Positions 56,507-64,000 of a stretch of DNA of 64,000 bases are shown here, piece after piece. The notes beneath the pieces are model-generated. The model did no database searches. It was given only the letters and a program-made list of their open reading frames with translations, and was not told the DNA's origin. Origin of the DNA: Chloranthus sessilifolius (taxonomy: Eukaryota > Streptophyta > Magnoliopsida > Chloranthales > Chloranthaceae); contig CM037584.1 in NCBI GenBank assembly GCA_021018995.1, positions 47,319,811-47,383,810 of the forward strand. The letters run 5' to 3'. The translations under genes and the position numbers were made by a program. Every line of letters starts with the position of its first letter. The first letter of the stretch is position 1.

Positions 56507-58585
56507 AAAAAGGGCATATGAGTTCAAATACCTTGATGAATGCATGCATCACATGGCCTATGGCATGCAAACTTAAAAATACATGTTTTTAAAACCACCC
56601 AGTGCATTGAAATTTGAGACCCTTTCCACATTTTGGATGGTGGACATACACCCAATTCTTTTTTTTTTCATAGATCTGAGCTTCCGGTGGCAAGTTGCCA
56701 TGTCACTCAATCTCATGGATGGTTGCCACATGGACCCCATCTAATTCAAACGCAGGAAACCCTTAGGAAGGTATTGTAGTGATTAGACCCTACAATTGTA
56801 GCCCTTTCTAGGCTGCGGCGTCCTGCCTAAATGTACTGTGGCAATTCACCCGTCTCGGATGGGTTTCAGAAAAATAAACAAAAAAAAAACACAATCTGAA
56901 CAATATCATCTAACCACACGAAAATCAACGATGACTTGATTTTTCATTTGGTATTAAGTGCATGGACATAACGTGATTTGTTTTTTTTTTTTTTTCGATA
57001 GACATAACGTCGTATTCAAACCAAAGATTGTGCCATTAGAAACCAAACAGTAGATAAACAGTGGTCCATATTCAGCCACGAGTTCTTCCATCAAATGGTC
57101 ATAAACATCTAATATAAAAGGAATATTATAAACTGTATTGATAAATTTTAATAGATAATTTTATAGACAGCTTATGTGGCGCGACCTGACTGGCTGCAAT
57201 ACTTGTGCCCTACTATTATGTGTGCAGCCATTCACGTGCGCCACATGACCTCCTGCAAAGTCTATAAAAATTTGTCCCGTCCAATATAAAATTCTTGCAG
57301 CTGAGAAGAAAGTGTAAATAAATGAGATAAGGGAATGATTGGTAAGTTGCCGATAAGAATGTAATGCTTTTCCAAGAAGGTATCTGTTCACGGACCCATT
57401 TGAATTTAAAATCACACTGGTTGAGAGAGAAGGGAGAAAAAGCTCCTCCATCGACCAATTTGATTTTGAAACTAGTCGTTAGAAACGAGGCCAAACAAAC
57501 CTCCATCTTCGTCAAGGTTTAAATGGGCGGGACCTGACCAACCAATTTTAGCTAGCCTGCCATTTAGGCCCAAGCCCGGGCCTTTAATAATCTGGCTAAG
57601 AAACTAGGCCTCAAGTAATGAGCAGTGATCTTAACAACTGCTACTCACCACTACATATAGATTGACTAAGTGGTGCCGCTTACACGGACGATTCGATTGA
57701 ATTTTTATGTAAATACAAAACTTCATGGATTTGATGATCAATCTGGACCATCCAATCTACAAACAATTCATGCACATGTTGATCAATCTGGACCGTCCAA
57801 TCTACAAGCTATATGACCCACATTTAGGATTGTCCTGAGCCAAGCAGAAATATGCAGTCGCTGTGCAATTTTAACCATTCGAGCATTAGACCTTCTGTAG
57901 AACACTGCTCAATGCATTGATGACCTTTCTGAAAAACTGATCATTGATTAGGTAATTTTGAACATCCATTTGAGGATTTTAAGCTATATATCAGGCTGCA
58001 CAGATTAATGTGCAGACCTATCAATTATGTGTTACAACTTATACCCTGGTGGTGCCAAGGCCAAGCAGCATCGTATCATTTCTCAGTCCCAGAATTAAAT
58101 TTCCTAGTTTACTAAAAGGAGTTAGGAGTTAGGGCTCAACACCAGTTTGGTTCGGGAAGACAGATTTTTAGCCACTGAATCCCATTAAAATTTGACTGAA
58201 GGACTTTTGGGACCTCAAAACCTGAAAATTTCAGATTTTTGTAGGAGACAAAGAGGACCGGTTGGATGGATGCAGATGAGAAGCGTCAAATCTCCTTCTA
58301 AGAGCAGCATGTATTCCTGTGCAACACACTATTGTCAATCTTAATAGTCCACTGGGAAGTGAGCATGAGAATTGCCCTAAAAATCAAACGCAAGTACATT
58401 GATGTAATGCTGTCTGATAAGGCAAACTGCAATGATCAGATGGCTAGAATCATATGATGCGTGTCACTTGTGCTGTGACCTATCGTGGTACCATTCCATG
58501 TGAATGGTCAGGATCAATGATCATGTGTAATAGAGATGGCCCAAGTACCAGCCATAACACCTGACAGGCATACACTACTGTCTCT
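56049..58585. other. Intergenic stretch, no gene recognised
   Basis: Contains (TA)n at about 56464-56503. A part at 57160-57260 holds GTGGCGCGACCTGACTGGCTGCA and a complementary CACGTGCGCCACATGACC and resembles 16330-16430 and 29690-29750, so it is probably another palindromic miniature family. GGGCGGGACC/CCCGGGCC words near 57525-57585 recall hAT subterminal repeats. From 57900 to 58580 the sequence is less repetitive but has no open frame. Confidence 0.4.
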
Positions 58586-59128
58586 TTGAAACTATAGACT
58601 CTTTATGTGATAAATCCAATCAAAATAACAATCAGAAATCAGAATCACTAAGAACCAAAACAAATTGAACTAGTAGCTATTATCTACAGTGCAACTTACA
58701 GACTAGTTCTTGTAATATGAAATGGGTGCGTGGCCACCGTTACACCATGTATAAGCTTGAAGTGTCCGATACAGGTATGGCTACTTCAGCCTTTGCTGTT
58801 ACCTTCAAACATCATATTAGCCTTCAACAATAATAATAAATTTAGAATACACAGCAGAGAAAAAAAAAAAAAAAGGAAGAAGAAAGCAAGCTAGTGGTAC
58901 AATATTCTGTAATTCTCAACTTGCCTTTAATTTAGGAAACAAAAAATGTAAATACATATCCGAAAGAATTACAATTCTGCCTGTCAGGATAGGGAGCAAG
59001 CGTGCAATCACCGAGAAGCTTGATGCAGCAGCTTAAAGAATAGAAAACTATACACACAAAAATGGAGAACAAAGAAAGAAAAGAAGAGAAAAAAAAAGAA
59101 AGAAATATTGAAGAACAAGATCACCATA
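58586..59128 (-). other. Probable 3' flank/untranslated region of the flippase gene
   Basis: Lies directly downstream (minus strand) of the flippase stop codon. AT-rich, non-repetitive, with a purine tract near 58858-58885. The end of the transcript cannot be placed. Confidence 0.4.
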
Positions 59129-59348
59129 TCAACCCCTTTGGGGTTCCGAGATTGAAATCATTTCTACTTCTACTGATGCAGCCCCATCTGAACTTCTAGA
59201 CTTCTCAGCCTCTCTGGCTATCTGAACATCGCAAGGTGATAAATATTGATTGAAAACCTTTATGACAAAGCGTGGAATTAATCCTGCTATCAGGATGGCG
59301 AGTAAGCTCATCCAAAAAACTCCAGACTTCGCAATCTCGAAGATGGCC
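59129..59348 (-). CDS. ALA1: P4-type phospholipid-transporting ATPase, ALA1-like, last exon
   Basis: On the minus strand an acceptor (TTTTCTAG) at 59349-59350 opens an exon of about 72 codons ending in TGA at 59129-59131. It encodes a hydrophobic segment (VFWMSLLAILIAGLIPRFV), the last membrane span, then VIKVFNQYLSPCDVQIAREA, the conserved P4-ATPase C-terminal signature, and an acidic/Ser-rich cytosolic tail. P4-ATPases flip phospholipids such as phosphatidylserine to the cytosolic leaflet; plant ALA1 acts at the plasma membrane. The tail length and DVQIAREAEK motif fit ALA1 better than the ALA3-ALA12 group, but this rests on a short exon. All catalytic domains are in upstream exons that should lie right of 64000, as none is visible in 59349-64000; a stray exon copy is the alternative. 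Confidence 0.75.
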
Positions 59349-59667
59349 CTAGAAAACAGTAACAATTGTACATGTCAAGCCTTGACAAATACTGTAGTCA
59401 TGCACATAATACGTGACATCTCTACCGATCAAAAGAAAATAAAATAAAACGCAATATGTGTATGCACGTAGGGCCGGTGCATTTTGTATTCACGAATGCA
59501 GGTGTAATTATAACTCTTGCATCTGTGTCGATTGCAGATACAAGAATTTAAAATTTTTGACTGCCTTGAAATGCATTCCATAATTTTTTTGCCATGATTT
59601 TGATCTGCACATGAAGCATATAAACCCTTGGGGTGCCTATCGACGGACCTATATATACGCGCGCGCC

Positions 59668-59702
<35 letters not shown>

Positions 59703-59708
59703 GGCAAA
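59349..59708 (-). other. Intron of the flippase gene, proximal part
   Basis: Minus-strand intron upstream of the last exon. Contains (CA)n followed by (TA)n at about 59668-59702 and no coding sequence. Confidence 0.5.
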
Positions 59709-61284
59709 GGGGAAAATGCGCCCGGGTATAGAGATATCTCTATACCAATTCATATGGGTGCGACACGTAACACCTTTTAGGTGAAGTGATGGGTGGCACG
59801 GGGCCCACTTTACTAACTAGGGTTAAACTTTTTAAATATTTAAAAGGTTATTCATTTTCAGTCATCATTCTTGACTTTTTTATAAATCTTTTTAAAGTCT
59901 TTTTCTTTTCTCTCTCTTCTCTCTCTTTTTCTTAGAAAGTTTCGGACTTACTTTTTCATATATATTTTACTTAAAAAATGTGAGCGCAGTAGCGAAGCGC
60001 TAGCACCTAGGTAGCGAAGCGTCGGCATCCAGATTGAGAGGCGTTGGCACCCCGGCGCCAAGGTGCCAGCGTCAGAGTGTCGGCGCCTCTATATCGAGGT
60101 GCTGCCACTTCGCTAAAAAAAATTTTAAAAACGGGGTGTCGGCGCCTCGTTTCAAGGGCGTCGACGCCTCTATATCGAGGTGTCGGCGCTTCGATAAAAT
60201 ATAATAAATAAAAAATAGCGAAGCGCCGAGGTACCGACACCTCTATATAGGCGTCGGCGCTTCGATAAAAAATAAAAATAAAAAAATTAATTTTTTTTAA
60301 GCGAGGCGTCAACACTTCAATATAAAGGTGTCGGGACCCTGACGTCGAGTGCCAGCGCATCACTATCGGGGTGGCGGTGCCTTGTTTTCGGGGCGTCGGT
60401 GCTTCGCTGCCAGGGTACTAGCACTTCACTACCAGGCAGCCACTTTTTTGAGTAAAATATACCTGAAAAAGTAAGTCCGACACTTTCTTGAAAAAATGGA
60501 GAGAAAAGAAGAGACTTTAAAAAAGTCAAGAATGACGGTTGGAAGGGTTTTTAACTTTTAAAATATTTTAAAAGTTGTATTCATTTTCAATCGTCATTCT
60601 TAACTTTTTTAGAAGTCTTTTTAAAGTCTCTTTCTTTTCTCTCTCCTCTCTTTTTCTAAGAAAGTGTGAGACTTACTTTTTCAGGTATATTTTACTCAAA
60701 AAATGTGAGCGCAGAGTGAAGCCGCCAAAGACTCTCAGAAGGCCACGCACCCGATGCTCTGAGGTGTCGATGTCTATAAAGAGGTGTCGGAGCTTCACTA
60801 AAATAAATTTTTTTTTTTAAATGGGGCGTTGGCGCCTCATTTCAGGGGCGCCGACGCCTCTATATTCAGGTGTCGGCGCTTCGATAAAAATAAAAAAATA
60901 AAAAAAATAGCAAAGTGCCGAGGTGCAGGCGCTTCGATAAAAAAAATAATTTGGCGAGGCGTCGGCACCCCTAAAACGAGGCGCCGACACCCCTACCAAG
61001 ATGCTAGTGCTTCGCTATCGGGCGACCACATTTTGAGTAAAATATTCCTGAAAAAGTAAGTCTAACACTTTCTTAAAAAAATAGAGAAGAAAGAGAAAAG
61101 AAAGAAACTTTTAAAAAGTCAAGAATGATGATTGGAAGCGTATTTAACTTTTAAAATATTTTAATAGTGTAACCCTAGTTAGTAAAGTGAGCCCCATGCC
61201 ACCCATCACTTCACAAAAAGGGCACTACGTGTCATGCCCATATCAATTGGCGAAGATATATCTCCATGCCCGGCGCATATCCCC
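59709..61284. mobile_element. Fold-back element with duplicated GC-rich palindromic cores
   Basis: Outer ends GGGGAAAATGCGCCCGGG and inverted CCCGGCGCATATCCCC start inverted arms that pair over more than 100 bp (for example GAAGTGATGGGTGGCACGGGG against its complement). Inside are two head-to-tail units. Each has an arm (CATCATTCTTGAC...AAAAATGTGAGCGCAG), a GC-rich core (about 59993-60435 and 60714-61025), and the inverted arm. Cores are built from words like GGTGTCGGCGCTTCG and GGCGCCGACACCTC, often as hairpins. No target duplication found; microsatellites abut both ends. No transposase. Confidence 0.7.
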
Positions 61285-61289
61285 AGCCC

Positions 61290-61304
61290 TCTCTCTCTCT
61301 CTCC

Positions 61305-61354
<50 letters not shown>
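61290..61354. repeat. (CT)n(TA)n(GA)n palindromic microsatellite
   Basis: A CT run, a TA run and a GA run in succession make a self-complementary tract of about 65 bp. Confidence 0.9.
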
Positions 61355-61355
<1 letters not shown>

Positions 61356-61372
61356 AGTACAGTAATCAGGAT

Positions 61373-61592
61373 CAAGGTATCAAAAATCGGGTGATACCGA
61401 TATATATCGGTTTTTTGGCAAACTGATACGTATCGGTCCTCCAACTCGTTATCGGCCGATACCGGCCCGTATCGGTTTGAGACGAGACGTGTATTTTTTT
61501 TTTTTTTTTTTTTTTTTCAAAGGTCGATCCGTATCGGTATCGGCCGATTCGTATCAATCCTCCATGGACCGAAACCGATTTTGATACCTTGG
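61373..61592. mobile_element. GTATCGG-rich miniature element, clear terminal repeats
   Basis: Ends CAAGGTATCAAAAATCGG and CCGATTTTGATACCTTGG. Flanked by TCAGGAT (61366-61372 and 61593-61599), a 7-bp match. A T-run near the centre separates two halves rich in CCGATA/TATCGG. Lies in the presumed flippase intron. Confidence 0.7.
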
Positions 61593-61599
61593 TCAGGAT

Positions 61600-62063
61600 A
61601 TACAAGCAATAACTGTGATGTAGTCATCTTGATATACAGACCATGTTTCATCCCACCATTTTGAAATGTATGTGTAAGCAACTAAGTTCATGGTATCTAT
61701 TTGCGCAAAGGCACCATGGAGTACCATCACTGAACACCAAGGACCACATGGAGACATCCAAAAGATGTTTTATGTGTCATGTGGAGTAAGGTAGCGTTGT
61801 TTAGATCATTTTAAAAAATAACAATAAATCCTTACTACTATATAAAAGTACAAATAATTTCTGTCAATTTTAATGTTTTCATATTTTTAGTAACAAAATA
61901 CCCCTAAAGCCAAAATACCCCTAAGCTACTCCATCTACCCTCATCTTCTTCCTTATGTATCTTTATCCTTATTACTATATGAAAGCTAAAATAGTTTCTC
62001 TCAATCTTTGTTTTCATACTTGCCCCTATATACACTCCTAAGCCGTGACAATAAAATTAAAAT
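61600..62063. other. Intergenic or intronic stretch, nothing recognised
   Basis: AT-rich. A phrase CTACTATATAAAAG / TTACTATATGAAAG recurs near 61830 and 61970, suggesting a worn local duplication. Confidence 0.35.
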
Positions 62064-62473
62064 GGGTATCATTATTTACCATCCAAAAAATTATAACTTC
62101 AGCTCACCTCTTTCAGTCTGAATATATTGATCGCTTTGAATCATACGATGGAGATTATTTTTCGTCTCAATCTTCTATATAGTTGATCTTGACATACTGT
62201 TTGTATCATCAGGCAGTAAAAATTTTATTTCACTTGACGCACAACCGAAAAAGTGACTTTAAAATCAAATGACTTACATCACTCTCAAACATTATTTTAA
62301 TATCATTTTTTTAAAAACCGACGGTCTAATAATACTCTCATGATACCAAGATCATTTAGGTAAAAGATGGAGATAAAAAATGATCTCCATCTTCTAATTC
62401 AAAGCGGTCATTTCATACCTACTAGAGGATATTGACGAGGTCACAATTTTAAGGGTTGCAAATAATGATACCC
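62064..62473. mobile_element. Fold-back miniature element (Mutator-like)
   Basis: Ends GGGTATCATTATTTAC and inverted GCAAATAATGATACCC. Flanks AATTAAAAT and AAATAGAAT agree at 7 of 9 positions. Interior arms: CGATGGAGATTATTTTTCGTC against GATAAAAAATGATCTCCATC. Confidence 0.6.
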
Positions 62474-63127
62474 AAATAGAATCTCTTTTCCACTGGGAAT
62501 ACGTAAATAATGGTATCCAAATAAGTTCTTTTTCTTTCCTTATTGTTAGCACCTTCAAAGAAACCCATAAAGTTAAAAGAATTAACAATTTTGCTATAAA
62601 AGTTATCTTTCCTTCCTTATTTTTAGCCCTTTCAAAGAAATCCACAAAGTTAAGAGAATTAATAATTTTACCATAAAATATTTGACTTGCTTTGAATTAT
62701 GTGGCATAGATCACATAAAAATAGCCCAAAAATTAAATTTGAGCATGATATGTCATGTAAATTTAGGGCCATATTTTGGGATCTGCACCTTATGAAATAA
62801 AAAATGATCGTCTAATGGTAAGCCAATGATATCAAGATCCCTTATGTCGAAGAATGGGCCGAAAAATGATCTCCATCAACTAATACAAAAAGTCAATGGT
62901 TTTTTGCATAGGTGCCCTCTAAGATTCCGTGGGTGTTAATAAAGCTACCAAAATAATAATTTACTAGAAAGTTGAAACCCTCTGGGCCACGATTAATGTA
63001 TCCCTGATCAAATTTTGTCATCTTACCTAATCAGATTCGAATTTCGGCCTAAAACTTGTACTCATACGTATGTTGGTCGTAAGACTTAGGGGAGCACTTA
63101 ACTTTATACATAGACAAACATATGATA
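62474..63127. other. Repeat-derived stretch, further arm of the fold-back family
   Basis: GTAAATAATGGTATCC near 62505 and GATCTCCATCAACTAATAC near 62870 are arms of the same family, so a second, disrupted copy is likely between about 62495 and 62930. No gene. Confidence 0.4.
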
Positions 63128-63135
63128 CTTCTACG

Positions 63136-63324
63136 TAGGGCTCTCAACTTATCGGGTAGACTTGATACTTGACTTTCTCGAGGCAACTTTTTTATTGGGC
63201 TAGGTACTAAACTTGGGTTATTCGGCTAAGTAAGGTATGAAGTGTCAGATACAATCTATAAGTATGGTTGGGTTGGGTTAAGGAAAAATTTGATCGACTA
63301 AGCTCGAGTTACAAGATTTTATAT

Positions 63325-63364
<40 letters not shown>

Positions 63365-63778
63365 GTAGAGTGTTTTCAACCAGGTCAAGTCAGGTGTCAG
63401 GTCGGGTTGGGCATATACACTCGACCCTTCAGGTTAAGGTTGGGATAGGTGTCAGGTCGGGTTTGGTCGACTAAGCTTGAGTTACAAGATTTTATATAAT
63501 AATTAATAATAATAGTAGTAGTAGTAGTAATAATAATAATAATAATAATAAAATAGAGTGTTTTCAATAAGGTCAAATTAGGTGTCGGGTCGGGTTGGGC
63601 ATATACACTCGACTCTTCAGGTTAAAGTCGAGATAGGTGTCAGGTCGGGTTGGGCATATACCCTTGACCCTTCAAGTATTAGGTCGAATCAGGGTGCACC
63701 ATCAGGCCAGGTCAGGTCAGCATATGCCATTTACCAATCAAACAGTCAAACCTTTAACACTATCCATTGGCAACCCTA
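63136..63778. mobile_element. hAT-like element with internal tandem repeat
   Basis: Starts TAGGGCTCTCAACTTATCGGG and ends CATTGGCAACCCTA, the hAT terminal type of 1776-3244 and 48776-49087. Flanking CTTCTACG and CTTTTAAG agree at 6 of 8 positions. Interior words GTCAGGTCGGGTTGGG are frequent. Includes a 173-bp repeat. Confidence 0.6.
63296..63641. repeat. 173-bp tandem repeat with AAT-type microsatellite
   Basis: Two units start GACTAAGC at 63296 and 63469. Each contains GAGTTACAAGATTTTATATA, an (AAT)n run (second unit mixed with AGT), AGAGTGTTTTCAA, and GGGCATATACACTCGAC. A third partial unit follows. Confidence 0.8.
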
Positions 63779-64000
63779 CTTTTAAGTTCTAAATTATATA
63801 TTCATTTTTATTTTTTAATGTTATTTTAACATAAATATGATTTATATGATGATCATATGGCTTTAAAATGATGGCATGCATATAAAATTAAGGTTAGCGA
63901 TTTTATATATGAGACACCATTTTGACACCATGTACTGATACGTGGTGCAAGTGATTATTATGCAGCTTCTGTCACATTTTTCAGTTAAAATTTTTATTTT
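63779..64000. other. AT-rich stretch at the right edge
   Basis: No feature seen. Confidence 0.3.

Noticed and set aside
57161..57515. Overlapping 96- and 99-codon minus-strand frames near the flippase exon
   Set aside because: Checked as possible upstream or neighbouring exons. They lie downstream of the flippase stop and show no P4-ATPase or other motif.
60007..60363. 118-codon minus-strand frame in the fold-back element
   Set aside because: Produced by GC-rich palindromic repeats, which give repeated Arg/Ala/Pro phrases in several frames.

Overview
This window looks like flowering-plant nuclear DNA. It is AT-rich, gene-poor and crowded with transposable elements. Evidence for a plant: a WUSCHEL-related homeobox gene with a GT/AG intron, the last exon of a plant-type P4-ATPase, two Ty1/copia retrotransposons primed by initiator tRNA-Met, and many hAT, CACTA, Mutator-like and Harbinger-like miniature elements with intact target-site duplications (TSDs). 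Long (TA)n runs occur throughout. The species cannot be named from this sequence alone.

Layout. 1-8.0 kb: nested DNA transposons (hAT elements with TAGGGCTCTCAAT-type ends, one with a transposase remnant; a GTATCGG-rich miniature family; Mutator-like fold-back elements), two SINEs and an unidentified coding-like fragment. 8.7-11.8 kb: a miniature LTR retrotransposon (TRIM) with only 46 bp between its LTRs, interrupted by other sequence and fused to an LTR-like repeat that recurs at 36.3-38.0 kb. 12.3-16.3 kb: an LTR retrotransposon with no gag-pol. 20.2-22.5 kb: the one complete gene recognised, a WOX11/WOX12-type homeobox gene with two coding exons (260 codons) and a 1.4 kb intron carrying a tandem repeat. 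22.9-39.6 kb: more miniature elements, a solo LTR of the TRIM family, a SINE, a hAT element with a perfect 8-bp TSD, and a short candidate first exon encoding a signal peptide. 39.7-44.4 kb: a recently inserted copia element with nearly identical LTRs but broken reading frames. 45.1-49.1 kb: more hAT-like elements. 49.3-56.0 kb: an old copia element on the minus strand with LTRs that differ at roughly one position in ten. 59.1-59.35 kb: the last exon of an ALA1-like phospholipid flippase on the minus strand; its upstream exons lie beyond the right edge. 59.7-61.3 kb: an unusual fold-back element with GC-rich palindromic cores. 62-64 kb: further miniature elements and a hAT-like element with an internal 173-bp repeat.

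Only two host genes are convincing (WOX and the flippase 3' exon), plus one possible small secreted-protein exon. Nothing suggests they work together. The window is mainly a record of layered insertions, and much of it can be dated relatively from nesting and TSDs.
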